Shown here piece by piece: positions 7,540 through 13,718 of a stretch of DNA of 24,369 bases (position 1 is its first letter; each line of letters begins with the position of its first letter). The stretch is taken from contig JBHAEC010000020.1 in NCBI GenBank assembly GCA_041855385.1, positions 1 to 24,369 on the forward strand, given 5' to 3'. Below the pieces are notes generated by a model. That model saw only the letters and a program-made list of their open reading frames with translations, did not search any database and was not told where the DNA came from. Source of the stretch: JBHAEC01 sp041855385. Its GTDB lineage: Bacteria; Bacillota; Negativicutes; Veillonellales; Veillonellaceae. The position numbers and the translations under genes are program-made.

Positions 7540-7568
7540 TTGAAAATTTCTCAAAATTCTGCTATTAT
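7540..7568 (+). promoter_or_regulatory. Promoter of the PadR-family gene
   Basis: TTGAAA (7540-7545) and TATTAT (7563-7568) are separated by 17 bases, with transcription expected near 7575 and the start codon at 7602. No clear ATGT-N8-ACAT PadR operator is visible. The preceding stretch 7353-7539 holds no gene that I can support. Confidence 0.6.
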
Positions 7569-7601
7569 TCTTAAGTAGTAGAGAAAGAGAGGTAGTCAAT
7601 C

Positions 7602-7973
7602 ATGCCCATTTTAAAAGTCGACAAAGACAAGACAGGTGGTAAGACCTGGAATAAAGCATTTGTTGCTTTAGCAATTCTTACCTTGCTTAAGGACGGTAAA
7701 GCCTATGGTAATCAGCTTACAAAGCGAATTGAGGAGATGACAGAAGGATTATATAAGCCCAATCCTAACACTCTTTATCCGGTGCTTCGTATGCTGGAGG
7801 AAGAGAAACATGTCATTGGCAAATGGGAGCAACCCGATGTCCATAGCAAACGCATTTATGAAATCACGAAAGACGGAAAGAAACACATTGCGGAACTGCA
7901 AAAAAACCTGGCGGTTCATTTTAACTATTTAGAAAGATTTGTGGAAGTTTCAAAAGAAAAATTTATGTCTTAA
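7602..7973 (+). CDS. PadR-family transcriptional regulator
   Basis: A 123-residue winged-helix protein. The family pattern is clear: LAILTLLKDGKAYGNQLTKRI, then PNPNTLYPVLRMLEEEKHV (recognition helix and wing start) and RIYEITKDGKKHIAEL (wing), with a short C-terminal helix for dimerisation. Most PadR proteins repress a nearby gene and themselves in response to a small molecule; the target is not obvious here. Nearest neighbours are the TPM-domain gene upstream and a rubredoxin gene 149 bases downstream with its own promoter. The ATG follows AGAGAGG by about seven bases. Confidence 0.92.
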   Translation: MPILKVDKDKTGGKTWNKAFVALAILTLLKDGKAYGNQLTKRIEEMTEGLYKPNPNTLYPVLRMLEEEKHVIGKWEQPDVHSKRIYEITKDGKKHIAELQKNLAVHFNYLERFVEVSKEKFMS

Positions 7974-8047
7974 AAAGAAGAGAGTAAAGGACTGAATCCG
8001 TTTTTGTGCACCGGTAAATCATGTGATAATCTTAGAGATATAAGATA

Positions 8048-8077
8048 TTGAAAAAAAATCGATACCTGTGTTATGAT
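8048..8077 (+). promoter_or_regulatory. Promoter of the rubredoxin gene
   Basis: TTGAAA (8048-8053) and TATGAT (8072-8077) are spaced by 18 bases, giving a start near 8084, about 40 bases before the ATG. Confidence 0.55.
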
Positions 8078-8122
8078 GGATTCATGAAAGTCCTTATGAT
8101 GGTAGGAAAGGAGGAATTTATA

Positions 8123-8257
8123 ATGGATAAATACGTATGTGTTGTATGCGGGTACATTTATGATGAAGCTGAAGAAGGTGTAAAGTTTGAAGATCTTCCG
8201 GCTGATTATGTCTGTCCAATTTGCGGTGTAGGCAAGGATCAGTTTGAAAAAATGTAG
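8123..8257 (+). CDS. Rubredoxin, short form
   Basis: A 44-residue one-iron electron carrier. The iron ligands are C6 and C9 in CVVCGYIYD and C31 and C34 in CPICGVGKDQF. It is eight to ten residues shorter than typical rubredoxins because the loop between YDEAEEG and FEDLP is reduced; the compact rubredoxin of Desulfovibrio desulfuricans has a comparable deletion. In anaerobes rubredoxin passes electrons to oxygen- or superoxide-reducing enzymes, none of which is adjacent. The ATG at 8123 follows a near-perfect AAAGGAGG (8107-8114); earlier in-frame codons do not. A strong terminator follows at once, so the gene is probably monocistronic. Confidence 0.96.
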   Translation: MDKYVCVVCGYIYDEAEEGVKFEDLPADYVCPICGVGKDQFEKM

Positions 8258-8268
8258 TCATGAAGTAC

Positions 8269-8345
8269 AAGCCTCTCTTGCTTTTTTGATGGGAATCGGC
8301 TAAACCGGTCGGTTTTCGAAATTGCGAGAGGGGCTTTTTGTTTTC
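8269..8345 (+). terminator. Rho-independent terminator after rubredoxin
   Basis: The arm AAGCCTCTCTTG (8269-8280) pairs with CGAGAGGGGCTT (8325-8336) over 12 pairs including two G-U pairs. An inner hairpin AAACC-GGTC-GGTTT (8302-8315) sits within the loop. TTTTTGTTTT follows. Confidence 0.75.
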
Positions 8346-8355
8346 CATTTAGTAT

Positions 8356-8384
8356 TTGACAAAGCAATTTTGCACGGATATAAT
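8356..8384 (+). promoter_or_regulatory. Consensus sigma-70 promoter of yceD-rpmF
   Basis: TTGACA (8356-8361), a 17-base spacer and TATAAT (8379-8384): all twelve consensus bases match. The start would be near 8391 with a very short leader, the ribosome-binding site GAGGTAG lying at 8394-8400. Strong constitutive expression is expected. Confidence 0.85.
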
Positions 8385-8404
8385 GAATAAGTCGAGGTAG
8401 AATT

Positions 8405-8914
8405 ATGAAACTGCAAGTAGAACAAGCATTTGATTATATTGGGAAGAGTATTCCCTTTACCTATACAGTACCGGCTACTTTGCTTGGTGATGTAACTGCT
8501 TTTCCTTGGAGCCGTCATGATATAACTATAAATGGTGAGTTTTGGCATAATGGTCAGAATATCTTAGTCAAGGGAATTGTTTTAACGGATGGTGTATATG
8601 AATGTACACGTTGTACCGCTTCCACGAGACATCAAGGCGAGGTAGCTTTTGAGGAAACCTTTAGTCGAGAAGGGGAAGTGCTTGACGAAGAAGTTCGTTA
8701 CTTTTCAGGTGAAACCATTGATTTAACGGAACTCATTCGGGAAACATTAATCATCAATGAACCCTTTCAAGTGTTATGTCAGGAAGATTGCAAAGGATTA
8801 TGTGTTCGATGCGGTGTGAATTTAAATCACTCTCAATGTGAGTGCGATTCCTTTGTGGTGGATCCTCGATGGGCGAAGTTGCGTGCTTTGCTCACAGAAA
8901 CAGAAGATGATTAA
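8405..8914 (+). CDS. yceD: YceD/DUF177 family protein (23S rRNA accumulation protein)
   Basis: A 169-residue protein of the DUF177 family, linked in other bacteria to accumulation of 23S rRNA and nearly always encoded just before rpmF. The cysteines fit the family: a CTRC pair (C67, C70) in the middle and a C-terminal set C125, C129, C133, C136 followed by CEC, inside EDCKGLCVRCGVNLN, probably a zinc site. The N-terminal half is a beta-rich domain with VKGIVLTDGVYECTRC. The ATG at 8405 follows GAGGTAG by four bases. It is 38 bases from rpmF under one promoter. Confidence 0.93.
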   Translation: MKLQVEQAFDYIGKSIPFTYTVPATLLGDVTAFPWSRHDITINGEFWHNGQNILVKGIVLTDGVYECTRCTASTRHQGEVAFEETFSREGEVLDEEVRYFSGETIDLTELIRETLIINEPFQVLCQEDCKGLCVRCGVNLNHSQCECDSFVVDPRWAKLRALLTETEDD

Positions 8915-8952
8915 TTTGTATCCCCCGTGATTATGTTAAGGAGGTGTAGACT

Positions 8953-9135
8953 ATGGCAGTACCAAAGCGTAGATTATCTAAATGTCGTCGTGACCGTCGT
9001 CGCGCGAATTGGAAGTTAACCACTCCCGGTTATGTGACATGCTCTCAATGTCATGAACCGACGTTGCCTCATCGGGTTTGCCCTACATGCGGCTATTATA
9101 AAGGAGCTGAGGTTGTTTCTAAAGCAGCTGAATAA
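8953..9135 (+). CDS. rpmF: 50S ribosomal protein L32
   Basis: A 60-residue ribosomal protein beginning MAVPKRRLSKCRRDRRRA, with a zinc ribbon formed by C30, C33, C43 and C46 (CSQC, CPTC). It is therefore the zinc-binding form of L32. The ATG follows AAGGAGGTG by about six bases. It is cotranscribed with yceD. In many Firmicutes fapR-plsX-fab genes follow directly; here a terminator, an exported-protein gene and queT intervene. Confidence 0.98.
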   Translation: MAVPKRRLSKCRRDRRRANWKLTTPGYVTCSQCHEPTLPHRVCPTCGYYKGAEVVSKAAE

Positions 9136-9143
9136 GACGAACA

Positions 9144-9187
9144 AAGGAGCTAGTGCAGATTCGCTAAACTGTGTAGCTCTTTTTTGT
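9144..9187 (+). terminator. Rho-independent terminator after rpmF
   Basis: The arm AAGGAGCTA (9144-9152) pairs with TAGCTCTTT (9174-9182) with one G-U pair, followed by TTTTTGTT. It lies nine bases past the rpmF stop and just before the bidirectional hairpin at 9192-9236. Confidence 0.65.
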
Positions 9188-9191
9188 TAGA

Positions 9192-9236
9192 AAAAAGGTT
9201 GTAACGAAAACTTGCTCATTTCGTTACAACCTTTTT
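9192..9236. terminator. Bidirectional terminator between rpmF and the convergent exported-protein gene
   Basis: An 18-bp perfect inverted repeat (9192-9209 and 9219-9236, core GGTTGTAACGAAA) with a nine-base loop is flanked by runs of A on the left and T on the right, so it works on both strands. It ends the minus-strand gene at 9272-10060 and backs up the rpmF terminator. Confidence 0.85.
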
Positions 9237-9271
9237 GATTTTATGAGATAAAATAAGACTATCTATCGCTT

Positions 9272-10060
9272 TTATTGCCTTCTTTGTTGATAAATGGGGC
9301 GTCTTGAAGGCTTTTGGGGAAAAGAACCATCGTTGCTGTAAATATAACTTTGATTTGGTGTAGCCGGAGTCACAGTAGCTATAGCCGTGCTACTGCTTTC
9401 TGCAACGGAAATAGAAACAACATCTTTAAAATAATCTGAAAAAGCCCGTTTTGTTTCCGGGTTGATGCTATATACCACCAAAATAAGCTTGCTGTTAATC
9501 GGATCGTTTATGGTGGTGATAATTTTTCCGGGTCCTTCCATTCCAATGAAGAAATTGATAGCGTCGTTGGCAATTACATCGTATTCGTCACGGCTGTATT
9601 TAGCAGGTTCTACTACCACATATTGTAACAAGTCGGGATCGCCTGCATTCTGCAAGTGCATAATGACTTCTCTTCGTTGCTCTTCGCTTTTAATGCCTAC
9701 ATGAAGTAAACCGCCTTTTTCAAAGAGAATTCCGTAGCGTCTAAAGTTTTCTTCATTTCCGTAGCTTTTATCCAATTGAACGGATAAACGCTGAATCAGA
9801 CTCAGTGAAATAGCGGTTTTTTCAGCCGGATAAATAGGTTGACCGTATTCTTCAGAAGCGACACCGGTGTTAGGCGCCGTGTCCGGATAAAGATGACGTG
9901 CGAATTTGTATTGACCGGGTGAATATGTGTCATTTGATTTTTGCGTGGAAACTACGGAAACCTGGTTGTGACCATCGGTGAGAAGCCCTTCTTCTGAAGA
10001 TCCGTAAGTAACCATGGAGAAGGCTGTGCTTACGGCTAAAAGGCAAATAAATTTTTTCAT
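9272..10060 (-). CDS. Exported protein of unknown function
   Basis: A 262-residue protein that I do not recognise. The first 20 or so residues (MKKFICLLAVSTAFSMVTYG) are a clear signal peptide with no lipobox cysteine, so it is probably secreted or periplasmic. The mature part has a low-complexity N-terminal stretch, a mixed alpha/beta region (about residues 80-215, including LLHVGIKSEEQRREVIMHL and KLILVVYSINPETKRAFSDYF) and a Ser/Thr/Pro/Gln-rich basic tail ending RPIYQQRRQ. No catalytic motif is visible. AAGGAGG lies about seven bases before the ATG. A TATAAT on the minus strand (10131-10126) may be its -10, and a 9-bp hairpin (10081-10106) sits in the predicted leader. It is divergent from queT. 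Confidence 0.85.
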   Translation of the reverse strand: MKKFICLLAVSTAFSMVTYGSSEEGLLTDGHNQVSVVSTQKSNDTYSPGQYKFARHLYPDTAPNTGVASEEYGQPIYPAEKTAISLSLIQRLSVQLDKSYGNEENFRRYGILFEKGGLLHVGIKSEEQRREVIMHLQNAGDPDLLQYVVVEPAKYSRDEYDVIANDAINFFIGMEGPGKIITTINDPINSKLILVVYSINPETKRAFSDYFKDVVSISVAESSSTAIATVTPATPNQSYIYSNDGSFPQKPSRRPIYQQRRQ

Positions 10061-10164
10061 GGAAAACCTCCTTCTGTTCTGTGTGGCGAAGGTAAATTTC
10101 GCACACGTTTATAAATACCCACTCAATTATATCATATTTATAAAAGAAGAACCGAAAAGAGTTT

Positions 10165-10193
10165 TTGTGCGACAAAAAGATTTGTGGTATACT
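10165..10193 (+). promoter_or_regulatory. Promoter of queT
   Basis: TTGTGC (10165-10170), a 17-base spacer and TATACT (10188-10193). Transcription would begin near 10200, immediately before the riboswitch-like fold. Confidence 0.6.
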
Positions 10194-10206
10194 TGCAATG
10201 TTTCAA

Positions 10207-10253
10207 AGAAGTGTTTTCTTGGCACCCACTTTTAAAATAAAATCAAGAGGAGG
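10207..10253 (+). promoter_or_regulatory. Candidate preQ1-I riboswitch controlling queT translation
   Basis: Stem P1 pairs 10207-10213 with 10227-10233 (AGAAGTG / CACTTTT, one G-U). Its loop contains TCTTG (10217-10221), which can pair with CAAGA (10244-10248) after an A-rich linker (AAAATAAAAT), forming the H-type pseudoknot of class I preQ1 aptamers. The C-rich GGCACC just before the 3' arm resembles the ligand-binding segment. The pseudoknot arm CAAGA overlaps GAGGAGG (10247-10253), the queT ribosome-binding site, so ligand binding should block translation. The downstream gene is a queuosine-precursor transporter, the expected target. I judged the fold by eye; no covariance model was run. 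Confidence 0.72.
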
Positions 10254-10260
10254 AAGACGT

Positions 10261-10752
10261 ATGTCTAAAACAAAATGGATAATGATTAATGCTGTGGTGG
10301 CAGCTCTGTACGCAAGCCTTACCATTGGCATGGCGCCTATAAGCTATGGAGCGGTACAGGTGCGGCTTTCGGAATGTATGACCTTGTTGGCCTTCTATAA
10401 TAGGAATTATATTTCCGGATTGGTGTTGGGATGTTTTCTTGCTAATATGGGAAGCCCTTTTGGGGTAGTCGATATGATCGTAGGCACGTTTGCAACTTTT
10501 GTCGCCTTATATCTGATGCGATTTTGTAGTAGTGTGTGGACGGCATCACTCATGCCGGTATTATCCAATGGGGTCATCATCGGCCTTGAGTTAGCTTATT
10601 TGGGAGAGATTCCGCTGGATATTTCCATTTTGGGAGTTATGGCATACATCGGATTGGGTGAACTGATTGCCGTTACCGTGCTTGGTGGTATAGTTATGAA
10701 AATGTTGTTGAAAAACAGCGTGTTAAAAAAATATCTTTTAGGAAATTTTTAA
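10261..10752 (+). CDS. queT: QueT family queuosine-precursor transporter (ECF substrate-binding subunit)
   Basis: A 163-residue integral membrane protein with about five or six hydrophobic helices. The family segment VQVRLSECMTLLAFYN...GLVLGCFLANMGSPFGVVDMIVGT (about residues 29-77) is strongly conserved in QueT (COG4708). It is the substrate-specific component of an energy-coupling factor transporter for preQ1 or a related precursor; the shared ATPase and transmembrane partners would be encoded elsewhere. The ATG at 10261 follows GAGGAGG by seven bases; the frame is open back to 10165, but that stretch is promoter and riboswitch. It is monocistronic, ended by the terminator at 10756-10815. 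Confidence 0.92.
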   Translation: MSKTKWIMINAVVAALYASLTIGMAPISYGAVQVRLSECMTLLAFYNRNYISGLVLGCFLANMGSPFGVVDMIVGTFATFVALYLMRFCSSVWTASLMPVLSNGVIIGLELAYLGEIPLDISILGVMAYIGLGELIAVTVLGGIVMKMLLKNSVLKKYLLGNF

Positions 10753-10755
10753 TAT

Positions 10756-10815
10756 AATCGGGGGAACTATCATGCTTATGGGATGAATGAGAAAAGGTGA
10801 TAGCCCCGATTTTTT
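10756..10815 (+). terminator. Rho-independent terminator after queT
   Basis: AATCGGGG (10756-10763) pairs with CCCCGATT (10804-10811), and after a three-base bulge CTATCA (10767-10772) pairs with TGATAG (10798-10803). A T run follows. Confidence 0.75.
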
Positions 10816-10890
10816 ATGGCATATACTATCTGATCCCTTCATGGCAAAATATGCATAAGACAAAATGAATATAATAAGGTACAATACTAT

Positions 10891-10967
10891 TAAATGGGCC
10901 GTGGATTGCTTTGGGGAAACCATGGCGGGCACTTCTTTATGTTGCTTGAAGAGCTCCATTTATTTTA
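10891..10967 (+). ncRNA. Candidate small structured RNA (three-way junction)
   Basis: Outer stem TAAATGG (10891-10897) / CCATTTA (10956-10962) encloses hairpin 1 (GCCGTGG 10898-10904 / CCATGGC 10920-10926, one G-U) and hairpin 2 (10929-10935 / 10948-10954, one A-A mismatch). Only three bases are left unpaired at the junction. TTTTAAG follows. A promoter-like AAGACA (10857-10862), 17 bases, TACAAT (10880-10885) would start transcription almost exactly at the first stem base. The G-U pair favours the plus strand. The same stretch encodes a 24-codon ORF (10894-10968) with a poor ribosome-binding site. It matches no RNA family I know. The rest of 10816-11001 shows nothing further. Confidence 0.35.
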
Positions 10968-11001
10968 AGCTATTGATTTACCCGAAGGATTCTGTAGTGA
11001 T

Positions 11002-11018
11002 TTAGGACCTAGTACCAT
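11002..11018. promoter_or_regulatory. FapR-box-like operator A
   Basis: TTAGGACCTAGTACCAT matches the 17-bp FapR consensus (TTAGTACC..GTACTAA type) in its central ACCTAGTAC and one flank. It lies about 90 bases upstream of the likely fapR transcription start. FapR represses lipid-synthesis genes and is released by malonyl-CoA. Confidence 0.55.
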
Positions 11019-11058
11019 ACAAAATATTGTGCTTAATAATTAAACTAAGATAAAAAAC

Positions 11059-11087
11059 TTGCATTATATTGATTTTTTGACTATAAT
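11059..11087 (+). promoter_or_regulatory. Promoter of the fapR-plsX-fab operon
   Basis: TTGCAT (11059-11064), a 17-base spacer and TATAAT (11082-11087), giving a start near 11094. FapR-like box B begins about six bases later. Confidence 0.7.
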
Positions 11088-11099
11088 AAAACTTAAGTG

Positions 11100-11116
11100 T
11101 TATTACTAGGTCATAA
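11100..11116. promoter_or_regulatory. FapR-box-like operator B
   Basis: On the minus strand this reads TTATGACCTAGTAATAA, a near-palindrome sharing ACCTAGTA with box A and the TTA...TAA ends of the FapR consensus. It sits just downstream of the likely start point and before the fapR ribosome-binding site AAAGGTGG, where bound FapR would block initiation. Confidence 0.65.
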
Positions 11117-11127
11117 AAGGTGGTACT

Positions 11128-11688
11128 ATGAGTCGGCTACAGAAGAAAGAACGACAGCTGCAATTGCAGGAAGAACTTAATAAAAAGCCCTTCTTGACAG
11201 ATGAAGAGTTGGCTTCTTGCTTGGGTGCCAGTGTGCCGACAATTAGGCTTGATCGACTGGAGCTTGGCATCCCTGAATTGCGTGCTCGCATAAAAAATAT
11301 GGCCACGGAACATGCCAATGAAGGGTTAGAGGCATATCGGGCGGAACACGTGGGAAATCTTATAGATCTGACAGTTGGAAAATACGGAATATCTATGCTG
11401 GATACGACAGAAGAGATGACGGATTATACCGGTTATGTACAGCCGGAGTACCTGTACGCACAGGCCAATGCATTGGCGAAGGCTGTTATTGATGTTCCTG
11501 TTGCTCTTACGGGTCTGGGTAATATAAAGCATAAAAATTTGGTGAAGGCTAAACGAACCTTGATTGCGAAGGCGGAAGTTATTCGAAAGAGAGGGAATAA
11601 ATATTTTGTTTGGGTATTCACCAAAGATAAAGATAGAGAGGTATTCCGGGCAAAGTTTATCATGGAATCGGTAGAAAATAAGGTGTGA
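11128..11688 (+). CDS. fapR: FapR, malonyl-CoA-responsive regulator of fatty-acid and phospholipid synthesis
   Basis: A 186-residue repressor with two domains. The N-terminal helix-turn-helix covers about residues 20-48 (FLTDEELASCLGASVPTIRL) and is followed by a linker helix. The C-terminal hot-dog effector domain (about 72-186) contains GNLIDLTVGKYGISML and the highly conserved YLYAQANALAKAVIDVPVALTG, which forms the malonyl-CoA/malonyl-ACP pocket. It binds operators such as those at 11002-11018 and 11100-11116 and would repress its own operon until malonyl-CoA rises. The ATG follows AAAGGTGG by a few bases. plsX begins nine bases after its stop, as in Bacillus. Confidence 0.96.
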   Translation: MSRLQKKERQLQLQEELNKKPFLTDEELASCLGASVPTIRLDRLELGIPELRARIKNMATEHANEGLEAYRAEHVGNLIDLTVGKYGISMLDTTEEMTDYTGYVQPEYLYAQANALAKAVIDVPVALTGLGNIKHKNLVKAKRTLIAKAEVIRKRGNKYFVWVFTKDKDREVFRAKFIMESVENKV

Positions 11689-11697
11689 ATATAATAT

Positions 11698-12726
11698 ATG
11701 AAAATAGCTGTTGATGCGATGGGTGGAGACTTTGCTCCTTTGGAGATAGTGCTGGGAGCCATTGAAGCCGTTCGTGCATACCCTAATATAGACATTGTCT
11801 TGGTAGGCGATGAAGTACAAATTAAGGAAATATTAAAGCGAGAAAAAGAAGAGACGAATACGCGACTGACGGTACATCATGCCAGTGAAGTTATCGAGAT
11901 GAATGAGCATCCCGGTATTGCAATACGTAAAAAAAAGGATGCATCTGTAGTAGTGGCTACACGTTTAGTGCATGAAAAGAAATGTGATGCCGTTGTAGCG
12001 CCGGGAAGTACCGGAGCCGCCGTAGCTGCCGCTTTATTCGGCTTAGGCCGGATAAAAGGGATTGATCGTCCTACTATTGTAACGGCTATCCCTACCCTTC
12101 GTGGTACTACCGTAATGTTGGATTCCGGGGCTAATGCTAATAGCAAACCGAAGCATTTAGTGCAGGGTGCTATTATGGGATACCACTATGCAAAGCTTAT
12201 TTTGGGGATTAAGAATCCGACGGTTGGCTTGCTGAGTATAGGGGAAGAGGCCTCAAAGGGAAATGAAATCGTACTGGAAACATTTCCTCTTTTGGAGCAG
12301 CTGAAAACGATCCCTTTTATGGGAAATGTAGAGGGGCGAGATATTCCTAAAGGGACCGTTGATGTTGTGGTGTGTGATGGCTTTGTGGGAAATGTGGTAT
12401 TGAAATTTGCAGAAGGGCTGGCAACGGCAATCATGCAACTTTTGAAGGAAGGCATTATGCAGGGAGGATGGCTGGCTAAACTAGGCGCATTGGCCATCAA
12501 GCCTGCATTGATGAAAATAAAGCGACGCCTAGATCATACCGAATACGGTGGGGCGCCTTTGCTAGGAGTAAACGGAAGCTTTATTATCTGCCACGGTAGC
12601 TCTAAGGCAAAAGAAATCAAGAGTGCTATCCGTGTGGCGGCGGAAATTGTGGAAAAAAATGTAATGGAACATATTTATAAGAGTATTGAGGAAGAGGGTG
12701 CTGATAAGCATGGCTATGACAAATAG
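11698..12726 (+). CDS. plsX: Phosphate acyltransferase PlsX
   Basis: PlsX (342 residues) converts acyl-ACP and phosphate to acyl-phosphate, the donor used by PlsY to acylate glycerol-3-phosphate. The family start MKIAVDAMGGDFAP is exact, and GSTGAAVAAALFGLGRIKGIDRP, VMLDSGANANSKP, LSIGEEASKGNE and YGGAPLLGVNG are all conserved. It is a peripheral membrane enzyme. The ATG lies nine bases after fapR; the only ribosome-binding candidate is AAGGTG at the end of fapR, so translation is probably coupled. Its last 17 bases overlap the start of fabH. Confidence 0.97.
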   Translation: MKIAVDAMGGDFAPLEIVLGAIEAVRAYPNIDIVLVGDEVQIKEILKREKEETNTRLTVHHASEVIEMNEHPGIAIRKKKDASVVVATRLVHEKKCDAVVAPGSTGAAVAAALFGLGRIKGIDRPTIVTAIPTLRGTTVMLDSGANANSKPKHLVQGAIMGYHYAKLILGIKNPTVGLLSIGEEASKGNEIVLETFPLLEQLKTIPFMGNVEGRDIPKGTVDVVVCDGFVGNVVLKFAEGLATAIMQLLKEGIMQGGWLAKLGALAIKPALMKIKRRLDHTEYGGAPLLGVNGSFIICHGSSKAKEIKSAIRVAAEIVEKNVMEHIYKSIEEEGADKHGYDK

Positions 12727-13705
12727 ACCTGTCGGAATTATCGGAACAGGTAGTTGTGTACCAGAAAAAGTACTGACCAATAAAGACTTAGAAAAGATTG
12801 TTGATACAAGTGACGAATGGATTACGGAGCGCACGGGAATAAAGGAAAGGCGCATTGCCGAAGAAGGGCTTAATACATCGCATATGGCGACTACTGCTGC
12901 GGAGCGGGCACTAAAAGCAGCGGGGGTGAGCGTAGAAGAAATTGACTTGATAATACTGGCAACACTGACTCCTGACATGGTTATTCCCTCTGCTGCTTGT
13001 ATGGTACAAGCGAATTTGGGAGCGACTCGTGCAGCTGCATTTGACTTATATGCGGGGTGCTCCGGGTTCGTTTACGGACTCATTACGGCAAGCAATTTTA
13101 TTTCTACGGGGATGTACAACAAGGTACTTGTCATAGGGGCAGAAGTTCTTTCACGCGTAATAAACTGGAAAGATCGAAATACATGCATTCTGTTCGGTGA
13201 TGCTGCAGGAGCTGCCGTTCTCTCCGCCTGTGAAGACGGATATGGCATATTGGGGGCGGATATGGGCGCCGACGGAAATGGCGGCATATATTTAAATATT
13301 CCTGCCAGCGGATGTGCGATTCCCGTAAACGATAAAACCATAGAGCAAGGATTGCCTTTTGTTCATATGGATGGCAAAGAAGTTTATAAATTTGCCGTTA
13401 AAGCTATGGGAAATACGGCTATTAATGCTATTGAACGGGCCGGACTTGAATTGGGGGATATCGACTTTTTTATTCCTCATCAGGCCAATACCCGAATTAT
13501 TGATTCTTCTGCAAAGCGTTTAGGATTGGAGAAGGAAAAAGTTTTTGTGAATTTGCATAAATACGGTAATACGTCTGCTGCATCAATTCCATTGGCACTG
13601 GATGAAGCGGTGCGACAAAATTATATTAAAAGAGGAGATAATGTGGTCCTTTCTGGATTCGGCGCCGGTCTTACTTGGGCGGGCTTAGTTATGAAGTGGT
13701 GCTAA
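12710..13705 (+). CDS. fabH: 3-oxoacyl-ACP synthase III (KAS III)
   Basis: FabH (331 residues) starts fatty-acid chains by condensing an acyl-CoA primer with malonyl-ACP. The catalytic triad is visible: C117 in YAGCSGF, H257 in IPHQANTRI and N287 in GNTSAAS. TSDEWITERTGIKERR near the N-terminus and the C-terminal GFGAGLTWAG are family hallmarks. Two close ATG codons (12710, 12716) are possible; the first is chosen for its spacing from GAGGG (12694-12698). Either start overlaps plsX, indicating translational coupling. Primer preference (acetyl versus branched) cannot be read from the sequence by eye. Confidence 0.96.
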   Translation: MAMTNRPVGIIGTGSCVPEKVLTNKDLEKIVDTSDEWITERTGIKERRIAEEGLNTSHMATTAAERALKAAGVSVEEIDLIILATLTPDMVIPSAACMVQANLGATRAAAFDLYAGCSGFVYGLITASNFISTGMYNKVLVIGAEVLSRVINWKDRNTCILFGDAAGAAVLSACEDGYGILGADMGADGNGGIYLNIPASGCAIPVNDKTIEQGLPFVHMDGKEVYKFAVKAMGNTAINAIERAGLELGDIDFFIPHQANTRIIDSSAKRLGLEKEKVFVNLHKYGNTSAASIPLALDEAVRQNYIKRGDNVVLSGFGAGLTWAGLVMKWC

Positions 13706-13718
13706 GGAGGAGAAACTA

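Noticed and set aside
8018..8055. AT-rich GATAATC...GATATAAGATATTG upstream of rubredoxin considered as a Fur or PerR box
   Set aside because: The symmetry does not fit either consensus when both arms are compared.
10165..10260. In-frame 5' extension of queT by 32 codons
   Set aside because: It would run through the promoter -10 and the riboswitch-like fold and has no ribosome-binding site; the ATG at 10261 has GAGGAGG.
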